NCBI RefSeq assembly: GCF_009755605.1
Contig: NZ_WPNZ01000013.1
Coordinates: 186,001 to 250,000 of the forward strand
Source of the DNA: Streptomyces typhae
Lineage (GTDB): Bacteria > Actinomycetota > Actinomycetes > Streptomycetales > Streptomycetaceae
DNA length: 64,000 bases
Direction of reading: 5' to 3'
Both the position numbers and the translations under genes were made by a program. Position 1 is the first letter of the stretch; each line of letters opens with the position of its first letter. Below the pieces are notes generated by a model. That model was given only the letters and a program-made list of their open reading frames with translations. It did not search any database and was not told where the DNA came from. This document shows positions 33,278 to 41,731 of this stretch, piece by piece.

Positions 33278-33773
33278 ACTCGCGCACGGGGTGCTTGCTC
33301 AGGACCGAGACGCGGTTGAACGCGTTGATGGTGATCGCCACCCAGACCACCGCCGAGATCTCCTCGTCGGTGAACTGCCGACGGGCGTCGCCGTAGGCGC
33401 TCTCCTGCGCGGAGGCGTCGGCGGGACGGGTGGTCGCCTCCGCCAGGGCGAGCGCCGCGCGCTCGCGCTCCGTGAACAACTCGGTGTCGCGCCAGGCGGC
33501 CAGTGTGCCGAGGCGCCGTGTGGTCTCGCCCGCGCGCAGGGCGGCCCGGGTGTGCACGTCGAGGCAGTAGGCGCAGCCGTTGAGCTGGGAGACGCGCAGG
33601 TTGACCAGTTCGACCAAGACGCGGTCGAGGCCCGCTTCGGCCGCGGTCGCGCGGACCGCTTCGGACGTCTCGACCAGCGCGCGGTACGCCTTGGGGCTCT
33701 GCTTGTCGACGTAGACGCGACGACCCGTACCGCTGTGAGCTTGACGCTCCGTGCCCGCTGTCGTGTCGCTCAC
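33255..33773 (-). CDS. AhpD-like carboxymuconolactone decarboxylase-family protein
   Basis: 172 residues. The redox motif Cys67-x-x-Cys70 followed by His74 (QLNGCAYCLDVHTRAAL) marks the alkylhydroperoxidase D-like branch, not the true decarboxylase. GTG 33773 follows GAGGGAG at 6 nt. Members reduce peroxides or act with thiol partners. Divergent from the pirin gene with a 120-bp AT-rich promoter region between. Confidence 0.9.
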   Translation of the reverse strand: MSDTTAGTERQAHSGTGRRVYVDKQSPKAYRALVETSEAVRATAAEAGLDRVLVELVNLRVSQLNGCAYCLDVHTRAALRAGETTRRLGTLAAWRDTELFTERERAALALAEATTRPADASAQESAYGDARRQFTDEEISAVVWVAITINAFNRVSVLSKHPVRESAGMTGP

Positions 33774-33894
33774 CCTGGACTCCCTCGGAGGCCGCTCGGG
33801 GCCCTTGCTCGTGCCGGTACGCACCCGGCCGGGCGCAGGGCTTATCATCGGACAGAATTGTTGAAAGTCAAAATATCTTGGTGAGGGGGAGCGC

Positions 33895-34014
33895 GTGGTG
33901 AGCGAGCGCGTGGTGAGCGAGGGCGCGGTGAGCGAGGGCGCGGTGAGCGAGGGCGCGGTCCGCGAGGCCGTGGTGGGCGAGGCCGTGGTGGGCGAGGCCG
34001 TGGTCCGCGAGGTC
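33895..34014. repeat. Eight translated 15-bp units at pirin start
   Basis: GTGGTGAGCGAGGGC-type units repeat eight times from the start codon itself. The GTG of every unit is a possible start, and each keeps frame. Confidence 0.97.
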
Positions 34015-34911
34015 GACGTCCTGTCCGCGCGTGACGTCCCGCTCGGTGGCCCGCGGTCGATGACGGTGCGCCGCACCCTGCCGCACCGGGCCCGCACCCT
34101 GATCGGCGCCTGGTGCTTCGTCGACCACTACGGCCCCGACGACGTCGCCGAGACCGGCGGCATGGACGTGGCGCCGCATCCGCACACCGGACTGCAGACC
34201 GTGAGCTGGCTGTTCAGCGGGGAGATCGAACACCGGGACAGCCTCGGCAGCCACGCCCTCGTCCGGCCCGGCGAGCTGAACCTCATGACGGGCGGGCACG
34301 GCATCAGCCACACGGAGGTGTCCACCCCGCGCACCACCGTGCTCCACGGCGTGCAGCTGTGGGTGGCGCTCCCCGACGAACACCGGCACGCCGCCCGCGA
34401 CTTCCAGCACCACGCCCCCGCCCCGGTCCACCTGGAAGGCGCCCGCGCCAGGGTCTTCCTCGGCACCCTGGCGGGGGAGACCTCACCGGTGCGGACCTTC
34501 ACACCGCTGCTCGGCGCGGAACTCGCCCTCGACCCGCACGCGACCGTCACGTTGGCCGTGGACACCGCTTTCGAGCACGGGCTGCTCGTCGACCAAGGGC
34601 GGGTCCGCCTGGCCGGCACCCTCCTCGACCGGACGGAACTGGGCTATCTCGGCCCCGGCCGCACCGCCCTCACCCTGACGAACGAGACGGACACGCCCGC
34701 GCGCGTGATCCTCCTCGGCGGCACGCCGTTCGACGAGGAGATCGTCATGTGGTGGAACTTCATAGGACGGTCGCACCAGGACATCGCACAGGCGCGTGCA
34801 GACTGGATGAACGGGACCCGCTTCGGCGAGGTGAAGGGGTATCACGGGGACCCGCTGCCCGCCCCGGAACTGCCGTCCGTGCCGCTGAAACCGCGGGGTC
34901 GTGTGCGCTGA
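33895..34911 (+). CDS. Pirin-family bicupin protein
   Basis: 338 residues. The N-terminal cupin holds metal-binding His in DVAPHPHTGLQTVSWLFSGE and GHGISHTEVS, typical of pirins such as YhhW, some of which have quercetinase activity. A C-terminal cupin (LDRTELGYLGPGRTALTL) ends in EEIVMWWNFIGRSHQDIAQA, another pirin hallmark. GTG 33895 follows GGGGGAG. The first 40 residues are an eightfold repeat (VVSEG-like) with no counterpart in the family; the conserved part starts near VLSARDVPLGG. It is grouped with AhpD-like, DoxX and YcaC-like genes, a set often induced by electrophile or quinone stress. Confidence 0.92.
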   Translation: MVSERVVSEGAVSEGAVSEGAVREAVVGEAVVGEAVVREVDVLSARDVPLGGPRSMTVRRTLPHRARTLIGAWCFVDHYGPDDVAETGGMDVAPHPHTGLQTVSWLFSGEIEHRDSLGSHALVRPGELNLMTGGHGISHTEVSTPRTTVLHGVQLWVALPDEHRHAARDFQHHAPAPVHLEGARARVFLGTLAGETSPVRTFTPLLGAELALDPHATVTLAVDTAFEHGLLVDQGRVRLAGTLLDRTELGYLGPGRTALTLTNETDTPARVILLGGTPFDEEIVMWWNFIGRSHQDIAQARADWMNGTRFGEVKGYHGDPLPAPELPSVPLKPRGRVR

Positions 34912-35902
34912 ACTGAGCAGATGCCTGCCCGGCTCAGGATTCGAGCGATGCGTGACTCAGACGGGGGCGACGAGGAGCGCAATGTTGCGCAGCCCCTGGA
35001 TCCGAATGCTGCAGAGAGGCTTCACAGTCCAAGGTGTGCCAAGGCGTGATCTTCTGTGGCAGAACTTGGCAGACCTGATGCTGACCCAATGCCGACTTTT
35101 CTGACTAGCCGTCAGGTTGGTTGACTTGCAGGTTGGACGCACCTAGCTGCCCCTGTTGGTGATGAATCGCCGACCTGAATGCTGACCCCTGGTGGAGGTA
35201 AGGCGCTAGTCTGCGGGCTGCATGAAGTTGAGGGGTGGCCTCGGCTACATTGCAGTCTGCGTCTCGGGCGCGGCCTGGGGGGTATCTCTTCGTCGGACTT
35301 GCGGTCATCTCTGTTCCGTGTTCTGAGGTGGGTGCCTGCTCTGTGTGGCACGGGGGACACGGGTGACGACCGAGAACGTTTGGGAGCGATCGTTGCGCGT
35401 TCTGCGAGGGGGCCCGTGCGTCACCCGGGCGCAACGCAAGCAATACCGTGCGCTTACCGACGGCTGCGGAACTTCGCCAGCGTTTGCTCGCCGCAGCAGA
35501 CCAAGCATCTCGTTTATCTCAGGGCCGACCCGAAGGTGGACTTCCTTGTTCCCGGCTTCACCAGGGACGTGAGAGGGCTCGACCGCCACGGGCACGGGTG
35601 CCTCGAAACTGCAGTTGCGTACGGACCGGGATTTGGTTCCTGGTCGCTCTACGTAGCGATTGGGCCCGATGTTCGCGCCCGGCCAGGACCTCGAAGCTGG
35701 GTGCCTCAACCTGCTTCCGATGACCCATCAGGTTGCGTGTGTCGCAATCCTAGATCCCATCGGAAAGAATCGCTGACCTGCGGATTTTCAAGTGTGCACT
35801 ACGGGCATTATGTGCGTTACGGGCGATATCTTGACGCACGAGTGACGCACGAGTGACGCACATACGACGCACGCTTGGCACACACTCTGATGCGGCATCA
35901 GG
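34912..35902. other. Lower-GC stretch without a supported gene
   Basis: About 1 kb after the pirin gene. Several overlapping open frames exist on both strands, but none has a convincing start, codon bias or recognisable motif. GC content is visibly lower than in the flanks and a short CGAGTGACGCA repeat lies near 35837-35860. It looks like decayed or foreign DNA at the left edge of the toxin region. Confidence 0.5.
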
Positions 35903-36072
35903 CATGCGGGTTCCGGCCTTCGGCCGCGAGGACTGCAAGGCCCGGCGCGCCGTCGAGTGCGGCATCAACCGGCTGAAGCGGAACCGGGTGGGCGGCCGCC
36001 CGGTTCGACAAGCTCGCGGTCCGCATTGAAGCAGCCGTCCCCATCGCCGTGATCAACGAATGGCTGCGAACT
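35903..36072 (+). pseudogene. IS5-family transposase, 3' fragment
   Basis: The frame reads FGREDCKARRAVECGINRLK, the conserved C-terminal region of IS5-type DDE transposases (D-Y-K-x-R-x-x-VE-x-x-xNxLK). A frameshift near 35990 then gives TRFDKLAVRIEAAVPIAVIN followed by EWLR, the normal end of the same proteins. The catalytic Glu of the DDE triad would be in the VECGINRLK helix. Only about 55 codons remain, the start and both inverted repeats are gone, and the protein cannot be functional. It marks old insertion at the edge of the toxin region. Confidence 0.8.
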
Positions 36073-36150
36073 GCCGGGAGTGTCGGTCCTGCATGTCATT
36101 CTGTCATCCTGGCCGCGACCAGGTCAGCAGGCTGGAGGGAGACAGGACCG

Positions 36151-36495
36151 ATGGGGGCTGCTTACTGCCGGGCCGAGAGCGAGAACGGTGACCGCATCGA
36201 GGATCCGTCCGAGGACGCGCTGTTCATGCTGATCGACGACCTCAACGACTCGGACAACACCTTCGTCGTCATCCAGCCCGACGAGGAGGATCCCCCAAGT
36301 TGGTGCACCTCAGTCACGGTTTTGGACGCAGGAGGCTACGAGGTCGTCCGCCGCGACAGCACACGCCGGGAACGCGATGTCGCCACCGAGACCAGCATCG
36401 ACCAGATTGCCCGTGGCCTCACCATCTGGATGGCCGCTCGCGACTTTCCTGGACATCCCACCCAAAACAGCAGCGACTTCTCAAACGGGGCTTAG
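36151..36495 (+). CDS. Imm1-like immunity protein
   Basis: 114 residues, acidic. The pattern LIDDLNDSDNTFVVIQPDEE, DAGGYEVVRRDSTRRERDVA, SIDQIARGLTIWMAA resembles the Imm1 family of immunity proteins that neutralise secreted toxins of the polymorphic type. ATG 36151 lies after GGAGGGAGACAGG. No matching toxin stands upstream; the preceding DNA is an IS5 fragment, so this is an orphan immunity gene left or captured in the toxin region. Family assignment is by pattern and moderately sure. Confidence 0.65.
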   Translation: MGAAYCRAESENGDRIEDPSEDALFMLIDDLNDSDNTFVVIQPDEEDPPSWCTSVTVLDAGGYEVVRRDSTRRERDVATETSIDQIARGLTIWMAARDFPGHPTQNSSDFSNGA

Positions 36496-36871
36496 TCCTC
36501 CCGCGAAGGCACTGGGCAGCCCGGTTCGGCGCGAGAGTCCCCGTCCGCCCAGTCCACCGCTTCGCCGACCGGGGCCAGTACCTCCGATGCATCCCGCGCC
36601 TCAGCGACGGTCAGCCAGGGGAGCAGCGACCCGTCGACCGGAGCCGGGCCGGTGATCGCATCATCCATACCGTGACCAACCGATAGGGGACGGCCAGGGC
36701 ACGGCGCCGACCCACAAACAAAGCTTTTCTGTCAGAGCATCAGGGCCCGCAGCCCGGCAGCGAAGACAAACGGTGAGCTAGCAGCGGGTGGTGCATGAAC
36801 GCAGAGAGGCACAAGGGACGGATGTCGTACCGTGTGCCCTCCCTGAGCGTGACTACCCGGAGGTAGACGGA

Positions 36872-37333
36872 ATGTCCGAGCTGATCAGCCGCGAAGAAGT
36901 TTCCGTTGAAGTTGACTTTTACGGCATCTACCTGCAGGACTGGGATGACAGTCAAGTGCCGGTCCCTTTCCCTGAAGGATGGGAGGCAGGCCCGTTTTTG
37001 CGTGCACGGCCGGGTCGTCTGGATATCACAAGCGCCGGGCACACCCATACTGCGGCGCTGACGGTCGAGGTATGGGATGCGGAGCCGCCAGCGCCCTCGG
37101 GTGACTGGGAGGAGTCCGAGCGGGCCGAGATCCTTTCTATCTCCGGCGAACTTGAAGTTGGCGGCGTCGCGGGCGGGCCGATGCCAGAACCCATACGCCT
37201 CTCGGGCCGGGAGTGCAACTGGAGCGTGCGCGTGGCCTGTTCGGGGCGGTCAGAAGTTGCTGAGAAGGCTCGGCAGGGGGTTCCTGAAGGTGTAGTGGAG
37301 CGTTATGTCCTACAGTTCTGGCCGCAGGTTTGA
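36872..37333 (+). CDS. Probable immunity protein, paralog of 39320-39925
   Basis: 153 residues from ATG 36872 (GGAGG at 8 nt). Beta-rich: SVEVDFYGIYLQDWDDSQVP, AALTVEVWDAEPPAPSGDWE, WSVRVACSGRSEVAEKARQG, VVERYVLQFWPQV. The C-terminal two-thirds can be aligned by eye with the protein at 39320-39925 (EWEEIIEV, PYRVRVHARGR, DPVEDYLLQVWPA). I do not recognise a named family. Two diverged copies in opposite orientation inside an RHS toxin region suggest immunity to related toxins; this is inference. Confidence 0.65.
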   Translation: MSELISREEVSVEVDFYGIYLQDWDDSQVPVPFPEGWEAGPFLRARPGRLDITSAGHTHTAALTVEVWDAEPPAPSGDWEESERAEILSISGELEVGGVAGGPMPEPIRLSGRECNWSVRVACSGRSEVAEKARQGVPEGVVERYVLQFWPQV

Positions 37334-37385
37334 TTCGGGTGGGGTGAGCGGACCGCAGTCCGCTCACCCCACCCGACAGGAATTC

Positions 37386-37612
37386 TCAGGACGTTGTCCT
37401 CATAAGGAATCCGTCGTCCGGGCCGTCGATTAGACGGTTCTTGTCATAGTAGTCACGCAGAAGTGTTCCGGCGGCACCGTTAGATTCCTTGGGCAAGGCT
37501 TTGACGCTGAAGTTGTAGCGATCGGTCTGCTGGCTGTGCCTCCATTCCGCCGCTCCTTGGTAGGTCGAGGCGAACGGGAACTCGTCGCACTCCTTTTTCC
37601 GCCCTCGGTGTA
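37386..37612 (-). pseudogene. NucA/NucB-type nuclease toxin tail, orphan
   Basis: The last about 70 codons of a leftward frame read KKECDEFPFASTYQGAAEW, NFSVKALPKESNGAAGTLLR, DYYDKNRLIDGPDDGFLM. The CDEFPFAST block with a Glu and the later S-N-G-A-AG-T-L-x-x-x-Y-x-K-N-x-x-x-DG pattern are those of the NucA/NucB deoxyribonuclease domain found at the C-terminus of RHS toxins. Upstream the frame leaves homology abruptly at about 37612, where RacO-like DNA begins on the other strand. No start codon or delivery part, so this is a displaced toxin module. Confidence 0.65.
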
Positions 37613-37618
37613 GTCGCT

Positions 37619-38146
37619 CCCGAAGTATTTTCGGCGAGGAGCGGTGGGCGGCGATCGAGGACGCGCCGTTCAACCCGCGCACCGGGTCCCGGCAGTGGAT
37701 GCCGGACGGTGCCAAGCGCGTGGTGGGCCAGCGGGTCGACCGCCCGGTGACGCAGGATGAGAAGGTCGCAGCCGTCGCCAACCTGACCCGCGACGACGGG
37801 GTTGCCGCCCAGGTCACCAGTGACCTGCTGAAGCGGCCCAAGGTGACCGAGCACGTCATCCGGCCGAGAAGATGCGGGTGGTCACCGAGCCGACCCGCGA
37901 CGACGACACCGCCAAGGAGGTCACCCGCGACCTTCTGCGCCGTCCGGCGGCGGCCCGCTCGACGATGCGGGACGACACCACGCGGATACTGGTGAACCGT
38001 ACCCATTTCGACAACACCGCGGAGAGCCGTGAGAGGATCCGCGACCGTGCCCCGGCCGCCCGCAACGGACGTCTTCCCCAGCATGCCGAAGCCCACCGGA
38101 ACTGGGCGTTCATCGCACTCATGACCCGGCGTCTGACACTTCAATG
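37619..38146 (+). pseudogene. RacO-like/DUF6192 gene, frameshifted fragment
   Basis: One frame reads EERWAAIEDAPFNPRTGSRQ, VDRPVTQDEKVAAVANLTRD, DGVAAQVTSDLLKRP, and then after a shift near 37865 a second frame continues VTEPTRDDDTAKEVTRDLLR, RILVNRTHFDNTAESRERIR. This is the middle of the RacO-like family found on Streptomyces plasmids and chromosomes. The 5' half is missing at the junction with the toxin tail and the 3' end stops early. Non-functional. Confidence 0.65.
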
Positions 38147-38209
38147 AGCTGTCATGCATCGGGACACTTCCAGCATGAACGTAGGTGCCCCGCTCGTCGG
38201 CCCAAGCAG

Positions 38210-38812
38210 CTACGACGAAGCCAACTGCTGACTCTTCTTGACGGCAGCTTTGGCGGCTCGCTCGATGTTCGCTCGGTGAGCTTCCCAGAAGGCCGCGTCG
38301 TGTCGTGGAGTCGCGTACTTGGCTGCTGTCCCTGTCGAGTTGTCGAGCTGTTCGCGCAGGATGTCGGCGTGTCTAGCGTGCCGGCTTGTCTCGGTGAGCA
38401 CGTGGACAAGGATGTTGAACAGCTGCACGTTGGGGCGTGGCCACCAAGGGACTTGGCCGGGGTAGTCGATCGGGAGGGCGGTGATCGTCGCATCTGAGTG
38501 CTCCCATACGCGACGGTAACGGTCGATGATCTCCTTGCGTGTCTCGTGCTCTGTTGCCCACATGTCGGCGCCGCGCTCAGCGGCATTGTCCCACCGGGGC
38601 AGAGATTCGGGGAACGGTCGGTCGAAGACTTCGCCGAAGTACCTGGACTCGCAGAGCGACAAGTGCTTGACCAGGCCGAGAAGGTTGGTACCGGTCGTGG
38701 TCAGGGGGCGACGGATGTCGTACTCACTGAGCCCTTCGAGCTTCCAGAGGATGGCCTCGCGCATCTCTCGCAGATCGTTGTGCAGGTAGTCCTTCGCGAA
38801 GCCATCAATCAT
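38210..38812 (-). CDS. DinB/DUF664-family protein
   Basis: About 200 residues. FAKDYLHNDLREMREAILWK, GTNLLGLVKHLSLCESRYFG and LFNILVHVLTETSRHARHAD carry the three His of the DinB four-helix metal-binding fold. Members include mycothiol-dependent enzymes and many uncharacterised actinomycete proteins. ATG 38812 gives the family-typical N-terminus, although its ribosome site is weak; ATG 38830 is the alternative. The gene is intact, unlike its neighbours. Confidence 0.85.
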   Translation of the reverse strand: MIDGFAKDYLHNDLREMREAILWKLEGLSEYDIRRPLTTTGTNLLGLVKHLSLCESRYFGEVFDRPFPESLPRWDNAAERGADMWATEHETRKEIIDRYRRVWEHSDATITALPIDYPGQVPWWPRPNVQLFNILVHVLTETSRHARHADILREQLDNSTGTAAKYATPRHDAAFWEAHRANIERAAKAAVKKSQQLASS

Positions 38813-39319
38813 GAGGCACGAGCCTGTCATGCGTCGTTGACGAGCTCAACCCTCGACCAGCCAGAGGAAGAAAGGCACCTACTTGAGGCGTATGGAGGCA
38901 GACCATCGCTGTGGGGCTTTCTGGGGCTCGCTCGTGCCAAACACCCCAGGTCAACTGCACCTGCCGTGCCGCCGACCGCCCCATCGGGAAATCGGCTGCG
39001 AGCTGACCGGCGACCAGGTCCACACCCTGCCCACCTGAGCCCTGCGTGAGCGACCGACATCGAAAGCTAACTGATCACCGACCCGGCAGACGCAACGGTG
39101 ACGGCGCCCGTTCAAGCGCTTGCCTCAGCGATCGTTGCGGCAGCGCAGCGGAACCATGACCTGCCTCCCGGGAGTACTTCTTCACCGCGTGCGGGCGATC
39201 CGCGGAACGGCGCCGTGCGCAGACCAGCTCCGTACTACGAATTCCAGCGGTACGACACAAGGCTTCCGACCCGACCGGACACGTCGCGCAGCAGAGCAGC
39301 GGTATGTGCTACTGGCTGG
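38813..39319. other. Gap without supported gene
   Basis: About 500 bp. Short frames on both strands lack start signals or motifs. Possibly decayed coding DNA, as in the flanking pseudogenes. Confidence 0.45.
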
Positions 39320-39925
39320 CTATCCGTTCCCGCGCCCTGGCTCCGAGAGCGGGTTTGACCCGCCGCCGCGCAGAAGCCGGACGCACAGTTCGTCTTCTTC
39401 ATCGGTCGTGCGGAGACCGGGGGCGTGCTCTGTGGGCCACGGTTCGCGCAGCGCCCTCTCGATGCGCTCGCTGCCGCGGAGGATGATCGTGTCCCGGTCC
39501 GTGCCGGCAGGCCAGACCTGCAGCAGGTAGTCCTCTACCGGATCGCCGTCGGCTTGGCTGGGGGCGCCGGCGCGGCCGCGGGCGTGGACGCGTACGCGGT
39601 AGGGCCCGCTGCCTTGCGTGCTCAGAGCTGGCAGCCGGGGGTAGCGGCTGTCCTCGAGGGAGTGTGCCCGCAATCGGCCGGTGGGGGCCTGGACGGTGAC
39701 TTCGATGATCTCTTCCCATTCGTCCTGGCTGTCGGCGGCGGGCGGGGGTTCCAGGCTGGTGAGGGTCTGCACGCGGACAGGGCCGAAGGCGACGCCCGTG
39801 GCGATGAGCGCGCCGGCGGTCATCACGGCCACCAGGCCGTTGGAGAAGTCCGCGGTGTCGGCGGGGAGGTCTCCTTCGTCCAGGATCCCGAACAGGCCGT
39901 CGATGGCTTCCACGGTGCGCATCAT
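39320..39925 (-). CDS. Probable immunity protein, paralog of 36872-37333
   Basis: 201 residues from ATG 39925 (AGGAC at 8 nt; a second ATG is adjacent). Residues 1-45 contain LVAVMTAGALIATGVAFG. The core (VRVQTLTSLEPP, DEWEEIIEVTVQAPTGRL, PYRVRVHARGR, DPVEDYLLQVWPAG) matches the protein at 36872-37333 in order and spacing. A C-terminal extension of about 55 residues (IILRGSERIERALREP) is absent from that copy. No named family recognised. A NucA/NucB-like tail ends 136 bp upstream on the same strand, the usual toxin-then-immunity order, so pairing is plausible. Confidence 0.7.
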   Translation of the reverse strand: MMRTVEAIDGLFGILDEGDLPADTADFSNGLVAVMTAGALIATGVAFGPVRVQTLTSLEPPPAADSQDEWEEIIEVTVQAPTGRLRAHSLEDSRYPRLPALSTQGSGPYRVRVHARGRAGAPSQADGDPVEDYLLQVWPAGTDRDTIILRGSERIERALREPWPTEHAPGLRTTDEEDELCVRLLRGGGSNPLSEPGRGNG

Positions 39926-40060
39926 CGTGCCGTCCTGACCTATGCCGTCTGTCCGTCGGCGGGGGGTGCCCGGGGCCGGACGTGGTCGCGTGTCCAACCC
40001 CGGACACTAGTGCGGCGGTACTGCTGGCGGGCGGCTTTCAGCCGTCCTCTCGCAGCTGTG

Positions 40061-41026
40061 TCAGGGGACGATCTTCACGTCGAAGGGGTTCCCGTCCAGG
40101 ACGGGTTGCGCCTTGTAGAACGCGCCGGTGGTGCCGCCCCGGGAGTTGTTCTCCCTCTCGGATACTGCGCAGGCGCCGGCGCCCTTCGAGCCGGTGCTCG
40201 AGGGGATGTTGTTGTAGGAGCAACCGTCAGCACCTTTCGGGAAGCCACGCGGAAGGTCGATACAGCCGCGCGGCTTGAGGTCGTCCAGGAGCAGGTTGAT
40301 GACGGTGGCGGCGGCCTCGCTGGGGCGGTGCCGTATCCGTTGCCCCATCACAGGTGCTCGGACGGTGTGCAGCGGGCGGGGTGGAGGTGGCCGTCGCTGG
40401 TGGTGACTCACACGGTGTGGTGCAGGACGACCGAGGCGAGTTCGGCGTCGTCGGCTGGGAGGGAGAGCCGGACGCAGAACCGCCAGACCTGCATCCTGGG
40501 TGTGATCGGTGGTGCGCGGGACGGGCATGTCGGTAAGCGAGGCGATGAAGAACGCCTCCGTCTTCTTGCCCTGGGCGAGGACGACGTGGGCGGCGGTCGG
40601 ATCGCACATGGTGAGCCGGCGGGCCCACCGCTCGCTGACGGCGGCGGTGCGCATCGGCACCTCGGGTGAGCGCGCCGAAGGGGGCAGGTCCGGTTGGCGG
40701 CCGACGGCGACCTCTATCGCCGCGACGGCGTCGGGGTGGGTGCTGAGGGCGAGCTTGTGCCAGCCGGTCTCAAGGACCTGACGGTCGCCGTCGGAGCGCA
40801 GGGGGTAGTGGCCGGCGCCGGGTTCGGCGGCGATGAGGACGGGGTTGCGCCGCTCGCCGTAGCCCTCCTTGCCGAAGATCTCGTTGTCGTGCCGGGTGTG
40901 GTCGATGCGGTCGTTGCCGATGTCGTTGGCCATGTCCGTCGCGGCCAGGTGCGAGGTGATATCGAAGGCGTCGTTGCCCACGACGCGGCGCAGGATCATC
41001 TCGTTGTCGTTGGCCGCCACCTCCAC
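40061..41026 (-). pseudogene. Patchwork frame ending in a NucA/NucB-like tail
   Basis: One uninterrupted frame, but probably composite. The last 60 codons (SERENNSRGGTTGAFYKAQP, VLDGNPFDVKIVP) resemble the end of the NucA/NucB nuclease domain; GCIDLPRGFPKGADG precedes it. The first 180 codons (VAANDNEMILRRVVGNDAFD, YPLRSDGDRQVLETGWHKLA) look like a different unknown protein. The middle (RPALPPSRRRRTRLGRPAPH) has the composition of an out-of-frame reading. Another frame there encodes a short MQVWRFCVRLSLPADDAE piece. I read it as an unknown gene fused to a displaced toxin tail. Confidence 0.45.
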
Positions 41027-41215
41027 GACGGCCGGCCGTGGGGCCCCGGCTCCCTGGATCAGGTGCGGCAGGCGCGGCGGTCAGGCCACCAGAGCAGGTC
41101 GTGCCCGGCCGGGGCGGCGACATCGCCTTGGCCGGGGCCCTGTTGCAGCACTGCGGCGTGGGGAGTCGACCTGGTTGGCGCCGCTGGGCATGAAGAGCCC
41201 CGGCTGGATGTGAAG

Positions 41216-41249
41216 AGCCCCGGCTGGACAGGGAAGACCAGCCGGGGCT
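41216..41249. terminator. 12-bp perfect stem hairpin
   Basis: AGCCCCGGCTGG (41216-41227) pairs with 41238-41249 around a 10-nt loop. A partial duplicate of the left arm (TGAAGAGCCCCGGCTGGA) sits 20 bp earlier. It lies 87 bp after the small membrane gene that ends at 41336. Confidence 0.75.
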
Positions 41250-41335
41250 GTATGAGACGGCATCGGAGGCGCCCGCTTCGGTGAAAGGCTGACGCTTTCA
41301 CTACGTTCGCCGCAGGTGAGTGTGAGGCCGATGGC

Positions 41336-41470
41336 CTAGTCGCGGCGGCGCCGTTGCCACCACACCATGGCGACCAGAATGACGATGGCGAGACCGATGA
41401 ATACCACAAGGTCGGTCGTACTGTTGACCTCATAGACGCCGCGAGCCGTGGGTGGACTCAAATTCATCAT
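41336..41470 (-). CDS. Small single-pass membrane protein (44 aa)
   Basis: Starts ATG-ATG at 41470, 6 nt after AGAGG, and ends in TAG. The sequence opens MMNLSPPTARGVYEVNSTTD, then one hydrophobic helix (LVVFIGLAIVILVAMVWW), then a QRRRRRD-like basic tail. This is a typical N-out/C-in microprotein. It follows another small membrane protein and a broken RHS gene on the same strand and has a terminator after it. It may be part of an immunity set; unproven. Confidence 0.6.
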   Translation of the reverse strand: MMNLSPPTARGVYEVNSTTDLVVFIGLAIVILVAMVWWQRRRRD

Positions 41471-41524
41471 GCAACACCTCTGTCAATTCCTTGTGAGGCC
41501 CGCAGGGCCGCACATGCCTCGGTC

Positions 41525-41731
41525 CTAACGGTGCTTGAACTGCTTGTAGCGGACAACTGCTATCCCGGTTCCAGGTGCCAGGAGGATGAGCGGTGCGGCG
41601 AGTGACGCCCCGAGCGATCCCCCGGTGAGGTAAGAGATGAAGAACCACACCAGATAGAGGACTAGCAGGACGATGAACAGTTGCGTCATCGCTCGACGAG
41701 GACCTGGACGCTCAGGGGGCTCATGCATCAT
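41525..41731 (-). CDS. Small two-helix membrane protein (68 aa)
   Basis: ATG 41731 overlaps the stop of the RHS remnant by 11 bp. After a short polar lead (MMHEPPERPGPRRAM) come two hydrophobic helices (LFIVLLVLYLVWFFISYL; LAAPLILLAPGTGIAVV) and a KQFKHR tail. The order RHS toxin end, then an overlapping small membrane protein, fits an immunity protein against a membrane-active toxin. A second start at MTQLFIV is possible. Confidence 0.6.
   Translation of the reverse strand: MMHEPPERPGPRRAMTQLFIVLLVLYLVWFFISYLTGGSLGASLAAPLILLAPGTGIAVVRYKQFKHR

Noticed and set aside
35179..35856. 225-codon rightward frame
   Set aside because: Mixed codon usage, no ribosome site, no motif; a weak resemblance of LRADPKVDFLVPGF to ExbD-like proteins is too short to use.
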